A stretch of DNA of 36,757 bases from Clostridia bacterium (GTDB taxonomy: Bacteria > Bacillota > Clostridia > Christensenellales > CAG-138): positions 210,152-246,908 of the forward strand of contig JAFRRO010000049.1 in the NCBI GenBank assembly GCA_017428025.1, written 5' to 3'. Below the pieces are notes generated by a model. The model did no database searches and was not told where the DNA came from. It saw only the letters and a program-made list of their open reading frames with translations. This document shows, in pieces, positions 31,015 through 36,757 of this stretch; positions within the stretch are counted from its first letter, which is position 1, and every line of letters starts with the position of its first letter. The translations under genes were made by a program, and so were the position numbers.

Positions 31015-31263
31015 TTATGCCTCCTCTGCCTGCTCCACCGCTCTCGCAAGCTGATCCGCGCAGGACGTATAGCTGTTCCCGCAGGTGTTGCCCCTGAGCG
31101 TCTGGACGAGCTTTTCGCGCTCCATGCCCTCAACGAGCTTGCCGATGGCTTTCAGGTTGCCGTTGCAGCCTCCCGTGAACACGACATTGTACACCTTTCC
31201 GTCGATCAGATCAAAGTCGATCTTCGTGGAGCAAACATCGTTTGTTTTACTGGTTACATGCAT
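31015..31263 (-). CDS. Four-cysteine TSCPD-domain protein (TIGR03905 type)
   Basis: An 82-aa protein with the TSCPD fold found at the C-terminus of some ribonucleotide reductases and as stand-alone small proteins in Clostridia. Four cysteines are spaced as in that group: Cys11, GGCNGN (Cys33), NTCGNSYTSCADQL (Cys60 and Cys68). They may bind zinc or another metal. Its role is unknown. Its ATG overlaps the acyltransferase stop as TGATG. Confidence 0.88.
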   Translation of the reverse strand: MHVTSKTNDVCSTKIDFDLIDGKVYNVVFTGGCNGNLKAIGKLVEGMEREKLVQTLRGNTCGNSYTSCADQLARAVEQAEEA

Positions 31264-32474
31264 CAGGATATCCCCTTTCTGTTTCTCAAAATCAGCCTTG
31301 AAACCGGCTGTTCAAATCCGTAAGTGATCACGATTGCGACGAGAAACGCCGTCGCAAGTCCGATGATCGTCAGCGTCCATTGCGTGCCGACGCCCATTCC
31401 GGCGATGTCCGCGCCGCTCTTTGCGCCGAAGCTCATGCGCAGATGCACCATCAGCCACTGATGCCAGAGGTACAGGTTATACGTGATCGCCGCGATCGCC
31501 GCCGCAACGCGATTGTCCAGAATCCTGCGGAACGGCTTCGGTGCGATCGCAAAGCCGAGCACCAACGCGGCAAACGCAAAGGACAGCACCGCGCGGTATT
31601 TCATCTGCCAGATCTGCTGCTCGCTGCCCGTGCTTGCGCACATCGAGAAGAGCTTGTACACCGCAAAGCAGGCTCCGACGGCGACGAGCATGCCGACGAT
31701 CGAGATTATTGCTTTGCGCTTCACGCGCGATGCGTACCACGCGTACAGATGCGCCGCCATCATGCCGTTTGCAAAGACCGGCAGAAACGTCAGGAACCGG
31801 TTGACCATGACGCGCGGTTCCGCGATCCGGAACGCAAGCCCGTATGTGAACGCGATTCCGACAAGCATCATCGCGGCATAGATCAAGAGCGGCAGTTTCT
31901 GAAACGCCTTCGCAAGCCACGGGAAGATCAGATAGAACCCGACCTCGATGCAAACCGTCCACACGACGGCGGTAATCCCCGCGAACAGATACGTATCGTT
32001 GAAGAACATCTCGGTAAAGGTCAGGTGCGTCACAAGATCCTTGACCGCAAAGCCGGGCTTGTTCGCATAGAACCCCTCCGCCAGCGCGACGAAGAACGTC
32101 ACGAACACAACCAGAAGATAGCTCGGCACGATGCGCGCGAACCGCTTTTTGAAGAACGTGCCGATCGAATCGACCGGCGTTTTCGAAAACGTCTGTCTCG
32201 CGTACGGCAGATACAGAACGAACGCAGAGAGCAAAAGCATCAGATCGACGCACAGATACCCGCAGCGCCGGAAGCTGTTCGGATAGATCTGCCGGATGCC
32301 GAGCCAGTTCAGAAACGGCGTCTGATACGCGGGCATCAGCCAGGTCTGCTGCCAGAAATGGAACCACAGCACGATCAGCACGCCGAGCGAGCGGATTCCG
32401 TCCAGTACGCCGACATGCTTTGTGTCGACGGAAAAGATCGATTCCTTATGCGGTTGGTCTGCGCGTTGTTCCAC
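31263..32474 (-). CDS. Acyltransferase family 3 membrane protein (OafA/YrhL type)
   Basis: A 403-aa polytopic membrane enzyme with about ten hydrophobic segments. Motifs of the family are LDGIRSLGVLIVLWFHF with the key His (about 24-40) and FKKRFARIVPSYLLVV (about 107-122). Such proteins move acyl groups onto cell-envelope sugars or peptidoglycan from the cytoplasmic side. It lacks the extracellular SGNH domain of two-domain members, but a free-standing SGNH hydrolase is encoded just upstream on the same strand. The start is GTG at 32474 with AAGGA 9 bases upstream; no ATG fits as well. Confidence 0.9.
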   Translation of the reverse strand: MEQRADQPHKESIFSVDTKHVGVLDGIRSLGVLIVLWFHFWQQTWLMPAYQTPFLNWLGIRQIYPNSFRRCGYLCVDLMLLLSAFVLYLPYARQTFSKTPVDSIGTFFKKRFARIVPSYLLVVFVTFFVALAEGFYANKPGFAVKDLVTHLTFTEMFFNDTYLFAGITAVVWTVCIEVGFYLIFPWLAKAFQKLPLLIYAAMMLVGIAFTYGLAFRIAEPRVMVNRFLTFLPVFANGMMAAHLYAWYASRVKRKAIISIVGMLVAVGACFAVYKLFSMCASTGSEQQIWQMKYRAVLSFAFAALVLGFAIAPKPFRRILDNRVAAAIAAITYNLYLWHQWLMVHLRMSFGAKSGADIAGMGVGTQWTLTIIGLATAFLVAIVITYGFEQPVSRLILRNRKGIS

Positions 32475-32502
32475 GTTCTATCCTTCTTTCGCTTATTTAT
32501 TT

Positions 32503-32531
32503 ATTTTATCAAATACGGAAAGAAGTTACAA
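32503..32531 (-). promoter_or_regulatory. Promoter of the acyltransferase-TSCPD-ROK unit
   Basis: Minus strand: -35 TTGTAA (32526-32531), 17-bp spacer ending TGA, extended -10 TAAAAT (32503-32508). Confidence 0.7.
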
Positions 32532-32535
32532 GAGG

Positions 32536-33234
32536 TTATTTGCACGGCAGCGCGGATTCCACGGTCTTCCGGAGAATCGCGGCGGTTTTCGGATCGAGCG
32601 CAGCGAACAGCCGTCTGCGGTCTTCGATCGCCCTCGGATGCTCCGAATCGAACTGCACGTCAAAGTCGATCGATTCATCGGTCAGCTTCGAAAGATCGCG
32701 CTGTCCGGTCAGCAGCGACGCAAAGGTCGCGGCGATCAGATAGGATGCGTTTTTGGAGGCGTGCAAGCCGTCGCGCCAGTAAAGCTCGATCTCCGGATGC
32801 CGCATGCGCAGCGTTTCGAACAGCTCGCCGATCGGCGCAAGCAGCGTGTCGTACCGTTCGGACAGCGTACGGTAGGCGGCGGAGATCTCCGAGATCCGTT
32901 CCGGATCGTCCTTCTTTGCCCATGTCATGTACAGGACCGGTTTCGTCCCGCAGGCTTTGCAGAGCGCAGAAAGCGCGCGAACCTCCGGCTCCGTCTGTTC
33001 AAGTCCCGGAAACGGATGTCCGAGCTGCTGGATCACGCAGTAATCGTAATTGCCGTACAGCAGCGCAAAGCGGATCGAAAAATACTCCTTCGTATGCCAG
33101 CGCAGCGCGCGCCCGGAATAGGCGAGCATCGTGACATTCGGTTTCTCCTGCCCGAGCGATTCGCACATCGTTGCGAACAGATGCGGCATATCGTTGAAAT
33201 AGGTATGGCTGTTTCCGATCATCAATACGTTCAT
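32536..33234 (-). CDS. SGNH/GDSL-type hydrolase
   Basis: A 232-aa esterase-like protein. Block I is VLMIGNSHTYFNDMP, with the nucleophile Ser at residue 9 in GNSHT rather than GDS. A later YCVIQQLGHPFPG block matches the Asn/Gly region, and the C-terminal DGLHASKNASYL supplies the catalytic Asp and His. No signal peptide. The frame extends 7 codons further, but AAAGG 8 bases before the ATG at 33234 supports the start chosen. It precedes the acyltransferase gene and could act on the same acyl groups (inference). Confidence 0.85.
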   Translation of the reverse strand: MNVLMIGNSHTYFNDMPHLFATMCESLGQEKPNVTMLAYSGRALRWHTKEYFSIRFALLYGNYDYCVIQQLGHPFPGLEQTEPEVRALSALCKACGTKPVLYMTWAKKDDPERISEISAAYRTLSERYDTLLAPIGELFETLRMRHPEIELYWRDGLHASKNASYLIAATFASLLTGQRDLSKLTDESIDFDVQFDSEHPRAIEDRRRLFAALDPKTAAILRKTVESALPCK

Positions 33235-33253
33235 AACGCTGCCTTTCATAAAC

Positions 33254-33283
33254 AAAAAGACCGTAGACCGGCGTCTGCGATCT
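33254..33283 (-). terminator. Terminator of the 106-aa acidic protein gene
   Basis: Minus strand 11-bp stem AGATCGCAGAC/GTCTACGGTCT with one mismatch, loop GCCG, then TTTTTG. Confidence 0.75.
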
Positions 33284-33298
33284 TATTTGCGTTTTGTC

Positions 33299-33619
33299 TC
33301 AGTCCCACTCGATTGCGCCGATGCTTTCGAGGTACGCTTCGCTGTAGTCCATGTAGTCCTCGACGAAGCGCATGCAGTACATTTTCTGTTCTTCGAAATC
33401 CTTCTGCAAGCCCTCGAACAGATAATCGAACGCCTTGTCGTCGTCGTACACCTCGCCGTCGTTCACGCCGCTTTTCTCCATGAATTCCTCATCGAGTTCC
33501 ACGACGCGGTCCAGCATGCGGTCGAAGACGTCCTCTTTGAAAATCAGGAAGTCGCCCTGTTGTACAAAGCGTTCCTTGATAAACTTCTTTGCGTTTTCTA
33601 CGCTGTATTCCTGTTCCAT
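33299..33619 (-). CDS. Acidic 106-aa protein of unknown function
   Basis: Soluble, strongly acidic and helical by composition (ENAKKFIKERFVQQGDFLIFKEDVF; EVYDDDKAFDYLFEGLQKDFEEQKMY), ending in YLESIGAIEWD. No motif identifies a family. The ribosome site is GGAGGG, 4 bases before ATG. It has a plausible promoter and its own terminator. Confidence 0.75.
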   Translation of the reverse strand: MEQEYSVENAKKFIKERFVQQGDFLIFKEDVFDRMLDRVVELDEEFMEKSGVNDGEVYDDDKAFDYLFEGLQKDFEEQKMYCMRFVEDYMDYSEAYLESIGAIEWD

Positions 33620-33646
33620 AATTCCCTCCGATACGGTTCTGCGGCT

Positions 33647-33675
33647 ATTGTATCACACTTATGCGAACATTTCCA
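33647..33675 (-). promoter_or_regulatory. Promoter of the 106-aa acidic protein
   Basis: Minus strand: -35 TGGAAA (33670-33675), 17-bp spacer ending TGA, extended -10 TACAAT (33647-33652). Confidence 0.55.
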
Positions 33676-33684
33676 TATCTTCGG

Positions 33685-33921
33685 TTAATTTTTTACGGCA
33701 TCCACAAACCATCTCGGATCCTCGAAGAACAGGAACGCCGTCTGCCCGTTGATGAGGCAGGTGTAGCGCACGCCGTTTCCGCCGGCTTTGAGGCTTGCGG
33801 CGCGGCGCTCGTCCAGCACCTTCTGTATTTCGAACCGCCGCCCGTCCGTCCAGTGCACGACGCGCGGAAGCGTGTGTCCGACCTCGTCCGTGTAGGTCTC
33901 CACACCGACATAAACCTTCAT
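33685..33921 (-). CDS. Small protein downstream of and coupled to dinB (DUF6504-like)
   Basis: A 78-aa protein: MKVYVGVETYTDEVGHTLPRVVHWTDGRR, then FEIQKVLDERR, YTCLINGQTAFLFFEDPRWFVDAV. The pattern of a basic/aromatic beta-rich domain with VHWTDGR and FEDPRWFV resembles the small domain that accompanies Y-family polymerases in other bacteria (DUF6504); assignment is tentative. Its ATG overlaps the dinB stop as ATGA, so it is almost certainly co-expressed with DinB. The same frame is open far upstream across dinB, but that is a shadow. Confidence 0.78.
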   Translation of the reverse strand: MKVYVGVETYTDEVGHTLPRVVHWTDGRRFEIQKVLDERRAASLKAGGNGVRYTCLINGQTAFLFFEDPRWFVDAVKN

Positions 33922-35162
33922 GCCCGATATCCCACCGGATGCGAAACATGCTCTTCCCTCGGATTCATGACGCCGATCGTCCGGTCGGTCAGCAGTCTTC
34001 CGCGCAAAACCGCGTGATAGCCGAACCGGTTGCGAATCCCGTCGATCGCGCGTTCCGCCGTTTCGAGCCGTTTCCGGTGTTCCTCCTCTCCGAACAGATT
34101 CAGCTGCATCGGACGGTCGACCGGCCAAAGGTCCGATGCGCAGACCGTCAGCGACCGGATCGGCCGCTGCCAGTCGTAGTTCTCCGAAAACAGCTGCATT
34201 GCCGTATCCAGAATTTCGTCGGTCAGAAACGTCGGCGCCTTGAGCCGTCTCTGCCGCGTGAACGAAAACAGCCCGCAGTCGCGCACCGAGAGCGCGATGA
34301 CATTTGCGCGGAAGCCGTGCTCGCGGAGTCTGCGCGAAACGCTCTCCGAAAGCATCAGGACCGTCAGCCGTACATCGTCGTCGTTGACGAGATCGCGCGG
34401 CGCCGTGATGCCGTTTCCGACGCTCTTGACCGGCGTTTCGAAACCGTACGGCAGCACCGGAGAGGTGTCCTGTCCGTTCGCGAAGCGGTACAGCGTCAGC
34501 CCCGCTTTGCCGAGCTGCGCGTGCAGAAACGCGGGATCCGTCTTCGCCAGATCGCCGATGGTCATGATGCCGTAGCGGTTCAGCCGATTTTTCGTCGACG
34601 GTCCGACCATCAGAAGATCGCCGACCGGAAGTCGCCACGCGACGTCGCGGTAGTTGTCCGGCAGAACCGCGCTCACGGCGTCCGGCTTTTTGAGATCGCT
34701 GCCGAGCTTGGCAAAGATCTTGTTGTCCGCCACCCCGACCGAAACGGTGATCCCGATCTCCGCGTGTACGCGCTCGCGAATCTCGTTCGCAAGGTCGATC
34801 GCCTCGTGAAAATCGCGCGTGCGTCCCGTGACGTCCACCCAGTTCTCGTCGAGCCCGAACGGCTCCACAAGATCGGAATATTCATGATACAGTTCCCTGC
34901 CGAGATGCGAAAACCGAACATACTGATCGTAATGCGGGGCGACGCAGACAAGCTTCGGACATTTCTGCTTTGCCTCCCAGATCGCTTCCCCCGTCTTGAC
35001 GCCGAATTGCTTGGCAAGCTGATTCTTGGCAAGCACGATCCCGTGCCGCTTTTCGGGATCTCCGGTCACCGCAACCGGAAACGCGCGGATCGACGGATCG
35101 AAAAAGCACTCCACCGAAGCGAAAAAGCCGTTGAAATCAATATGCAGAATCCTTCTTCCCAT
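33918..35162 (-). CDS. dinB: DNA polymerase IV, Y family (DinB)
   Basis: A 414-aa translesion polymerase. The N-terminal motif HIDFNGFFASVECFFDP (residues 5-21) carries the first metal-binding Asp, and the FGLDENWVDVTG palm motif carries Asp and Glu. The SVGVADNKIFAKLGSDLKKPD block (fingers/palm) and a helix-hairpin-helix (LLMVGPSTKNRLNRYG) follow, then the little-finger domain. It makes error-prone bypass past damaged bases. The frame continues 7 codons upstream to an ATG at 35183, but neither start has a strong ribosome site; 35162 matches the usual DinB N-terminus. A LexA box on the transcription start predicts SOS control. Confidence 0.93.
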   Translation of the reverse strand: MGRRILHIDFNGFFASVECFFDPSIRAFPVAVTGDPEKRHGIVLAKNQLAKQFGVKTGEAIWEAKQKCPKLVCVAPHYDQYVRFSHLGRELYHEYSDLVEPFGLDENWVDVTGRTRDFHEAIDLANEIRERVHAEIGITVSVGVADNKIFAKLGSDLKKPDAVSAVLPDNYRDVAWRLPVGDLLMVGPSTKNRLNRYGIMTIGDLAKTDPAFLHAQLGKAGLTLYRFANGQDTSPVLPYGFETPVKSVGNGITAPRDLVNDDDVRLTVLMLSESVSRRLREHGFRANVIALSVRDCGLFSFTRQRRLKAPTFLTDEILDTAMQLFSENYDWQRPIRSLTVCASDLWPVDRPMQLNLFGEEEHRKRLETAERAIDGIRNRFGYHAVLRGRLLTDRTIGVMNPREEHVSHPVGYRA

Positions 35163-35186
35163 ACGACACCGCTCTTTTTTCATATT

Positions 35187-35200
35187 CGAACATTTGTTCG
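35187..35200. promoter_or_regulatory. LexA (SOS) box of dinB
   Basis: CGAACATTTGTTCG, a perfect match to the Gram-positive LexA/DinR consensus CGAAC-N4-GTTCG. It covers +1 to +14 of the predicted dinB transcript, so bound LexA would block transcription. Confidence 0.92.
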
Positions 35201-35207
35201 TATTTAC

Positions 35208-35235
35208 ATTATACCACGAATTCGGGGGTTGTCAA
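35208..35235 (-). promoter_or_regulatory. Promoter of dinB
   Basis: Minus strand: -35 TTGACA (35230-35235), 16-bp spacer ending TGG, -10 TATAAT (35208-35213). A strong consensus promoter with an extended -10; predicted start near 35201. Confidence 0.88.
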
Positions 35236-35257
35236 GCGGCGATTTTTCTCATATAAT
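35229..35257 (+). promoter_or_regulatory. Promoter of the MBL-fold lipoprotein, predicted leaderless
   Basis: Plus strand: -35 TTGTCA (35229-35234), 17-bp spacer, -10 TATAAT (35252-35257). The predicted start is 35264, the A of the ATG. Its -35 overlaps the dinB -35 by 5 bp. Confidence 0.75.
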
Positions 35258-35263
35258 GCATAC

Positions 35264-36088
35264 ATGAAACGAATCCTGATTGTTTTGATCTGCCTTGCTC
35301 TGCTGCTCGGCTGCGCATATGATCCGACCGAATCCGAGGAAACGCGAAAGCTCGAACTGTTTGCGTTTTCCGTCGGAAAGGCCGACGCGCTTCTTGTTCG
35401 CACGAACGACGCGGCTGTTATGATCGACTCCGGCGAAAACGGCGACGGCGACAAGCTTGTGTCGTATCTGAACGCGCTCGGCATCGAAAAGCTCGATCTT
35501 CTGATCCTGACGCATCACGACAAGGACCATATCGGCGGCGCGGACGCCCTGATCGAAAACATCCCGATCGACCGTGTGGTTCTGCCGAGCTATGAGAAGG
35601 ATTCCAAGCAGTTCCGCGAGCTTTCGGACGCACTGGACGCGGCGGGCACCGCGGTTTCCTATCTCAGCGCCGACGAGTCGCTGACATTCGGCGAACTGCT
35701 CGTGAACATCTGGGTTTCCCCCGTCCCGTACGACGGCAAGAGCGACAACGAACAGTCGCTGATTACAAAGCTGATCTATGACGGCAGGACCTATCTTTTC
35801 ATGGGCGACGCCGAGAAGGACGAGCTGAAAAAGCTGATCTACAGCGGTAAAAACCTGACCTGCGATGTGCTGAAGCTGCCGCATCACGGCGTTTACGACG
35901 AGCATCTGGCGGCGCTTCTGACGGTGACGATGCCGCAGTACGTGATCATCTGCGATTCTTCGAAGAATCCCGCCGAAGAAGAAACGCTCAAAACGCTCGA
36001 TTTCTTCGAGACGACCGTACTGCAGACAAAAAACGGCGACGTCCACATGATCGCCGCCGGGAATGTTTTAAAGATAGTCGACGAATAA
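35264..36088 (+). CDS. MBL-fold hydrolase lipoprotein (ComEC C-terminal-domain-like)
   Basis: A 274-aa metallo-beta-lactamase-fold protein, exported and lipid-anchored: MKRILIVLICLALLLGC gives a lipobox with Cys17. The fold motifs are AVMIDSGENGDGD, LTHHDKDHIGGADAL (metal-binding His and Asp), YLFMGDAEKDEL, and LKLPHHGVYDEH. This set is typical of the ComEC/Rec2 beta-lactamase domain, which is a nuclease-like domain in DNA-uptake proteins; stand-alone relatives are common in Clostridia. A surface DNA- or phosphoester-degrading role is plausible but unproven. It is divergent from the SOS gene dinB. Confidence 0.88.
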   Translation: MKRILIVLICLALLLGCAYDPTESEETRKLELFAFSVGKADALLVRTNDAAVMIDSGENGDGDKLVSYLNALGIEKLDLLILTHHDKDHIGGADALIENIPIDRVVLPSYEKDSKQFRELSDALDAAGTAVSYLSADESLTFGELLVNIWVSPVPYDGKSDNEQSLITKLIYDGRTYLFMGDAEKDELKKLIYSGKNLTCDVLKLPHHGVYDEHLAALLTVTMPQYVIICDSSKNPAEEETLKTLDFFETTVLQTKNGDVHMIAAGNVLKIVDE

Positions 36089-36093
36089 CCAAA

Positions 36094-36123
36094 CGATCCC
36101 GCACATCGGTGCGGGATCGCTTT
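36094..36123. terminator. Bidirectional terminator between the MBL gene and the partial gene
   Basis: Perfect 11-bp stem CGATCCCGCAC/GTGCGGGATCG with loop ATCG. The plus side is followed by CTTTATG, the minus side by TTTGG. Confidence 0.8.
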
Positions 36124-36126
36124 ATG

Positions 36127-36757
36127 TTACAGGATATAGTCCGAGATGCAGTCGTACCAGTGGACGTACGTTTCGCCGTCGACGGTGATCCGCTCGTTTT
36201 CGGGAAGAAGCTCGGTCCACGGGCGCCGATAGCTGTCCTGCATCCAGTCGTTGCTGTTGAACCGTCTCCAGAGAACCGTCCTTCCGTTGCGGTCAAGGTA
36301 CTGCTCGCTGAGCACGCCCTCGTTGTATGCGCCCGCGTCGATGACGCAGATCGTGTCGTAGGTCCTGCCGTTGATCTCGACCTGATAGCGGCCGACGACG
36401 TCGAGCATAAACGGCTGCTTTGCCGTGGTAACGACGCTGCCCTCCTTTTGTATCAGCCCTTTCGGCGCGATATGCGTCTCGTTGCCGCAGTTGTCCGCAC
36501 CGAATCCCCAGCTTTGAAGGAAATCGTCGCCGTCCAGGAACGTGTACAGCTTTTTGACGCCGTCCTCCTCGTGGCTTTCCGCAAGATACCGGCAATGCGT
36601 ATCCGTGAGCTGCGCGACAAAGCGGCGCTTTGCGACGTCTGCGCCGTTGATTTTGTTGCAGTCCATCGGATCGTACTCGACTGATTCGATCTCTACGCCC
36701 TCGATCCCGTGCACCTCGGCGCGTCCGACCACCTCCATGTCGCATTGCTCAGTGCGA
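36127..36757 (-). CDS. Conserved protein of unknown function, N-terminus beyond the right edge
   Basis: Open to the window edge; 209 residues are visible. An ATG at 36738 (MEVVGRAEVHGIEGVEIESVEYD) could be an internal Met, since the frame continues as TEQCD before it. The visible part is a soluble mixed alpha/beta domain with DTHCRYLAESHEEDGVKKLYTFLDGDDFL, WGFGADNCGNETHIAPKG, DVVGRYQVEINGRTYDTICVID, and a C-terminal RNGRTVLWRRFNSNDW, WTELLPENERITVDGETYVHWYDCISDYIL. I recall similar C-terminal sequences in Clostridia but cannot name the family. It may be the back half of a longer, possibly regulatory, protein. Confidence 0.7.
   Translation of the reverse strand, partial: RTEQCDMEVVGRAEVHGIEGVEIESVEYDPMDCNKINGADVAKRRFVAQLTDTHCRYLAESHEEDGVKKLYTFLDGDDFLQSWGFGADNCGNETHIAPKGLIQKEGSVVTTAKQPFMLDVVGRYQVEINGRTYDTICVIDAGAYNEGVLSEQYLDRNGRTVLWRRFNSNDWMQDSYRRPWTELLPENERITVDGETYVHWYDCISDYIL

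Noticed and set aside
31380..33134. 584-codon plus-strand ORF opposite the acyltransferase and SGNH genes
   Set aside because: It spans two genes and their intergenic promoter; composition is that of a reverse frame.
33685..34638. 317-codon version of the small dinB-linked gene
   Set aside because: The first 239 codons run through dinB in another frame with low-complexity Arg/Ala; the ATG at 33921, overlapping the dinB stop, is the sensible start.
1..36757. Mobile elements, prophage or defence islands
   Set aside because: No transposase, integrase, toxin-antitoxin, restriction or phage structural gene is visible, and there are no long terminal inverted repeats at this reading depth.

Overview
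The window looks like a chromosomal segment of a Gram-positive Clostridia-type bacterium (Bacillota). Several things point there: the yebC / asp23-like / fakA / recG order, a ThiI without a rhodanese domain paired with its own cysteine desulfurase, a Bacillus-type LexA box (CGAAC-N4-GTTCG), strong AGGAGG ribosome sites, DUF378, a 4-Cys TSCPD protein, and many lipoproteins with Thr-Pro-Glu linkers. A gut lineage such as Christensenellales or Oscillospirales is a guess from style. The DNA is fairly GC-rich, so the antisense strand carries many long meaningless ORFs. Genes are packed tightly, often with 4-base ATGA overlaps. No gap exceeds 300 bp, and I see no insertion sequence, prophage, CRISPR array or rRNA.

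Region by region. (1) 1-4875, minus: alpha/beta-hydrolase, NagB-fold protein with lost catalytic motifs, yebC, asp23-like, fakA, then recG, which runs off the left edge. (2) 4877-7769, minus: Crp/Fnr regulator, substrate-binding lipoprotein, permease and ATPase, all overlapping. (3) 7823-11025, plus: exoA, maf, uvrC. (4) 11031-16254, minus: EF-G-like GTPase with altered GTPase motifs, SAH hydrolase, S41 protease, small P-loop protein. (5) 16268-21176, minus: a three-gene surface operon (Cys/His hydrolase-like lipoprotein, membrane-anchored PIG-L deacetylase, LRR lipoprotein). (6) 21183-25560, minus: M18 aminopeptidase, tRNA-Pro(GGG), one-TM small protein, thiI, cysteine desulfurase. (7) 25701-30120, plus: zinc-ribbon/TM/surface protein, a 99-aa protein, DUF378, then FMN-barrel protein, lipoprotein and SDR. 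(8) 30126-32531, minus: acyltransferase-3, 4-Cys TSCPD protein, ROK kinase. (9) 32536-35235, minus: SGNH hydrolase, acidic small protein, LexA-controlled dinB with a 78-aa partner. (10) 35229-36757: ComEC-like MBL-fold lipoprotein (plus) and a partial conserved protein (minus).

The most unusual signals are regulatory. Three genes (exoA, the MBL lipoprotein and the Cys/His hydrolase-like lipoprotein) have a near-consensus promoter whose predicted start falls on, or one base before, the ATG, with no Shine-Dalgarno, which suggests leaderless mRNAs. Two divergent gene pairs (crp/exoA and dinB/MBL) share one 7-bp box, TTGTCAA, which reads as a -35 in both directions. The best candidate for an uncharacterised system is the surface operon in region 5.
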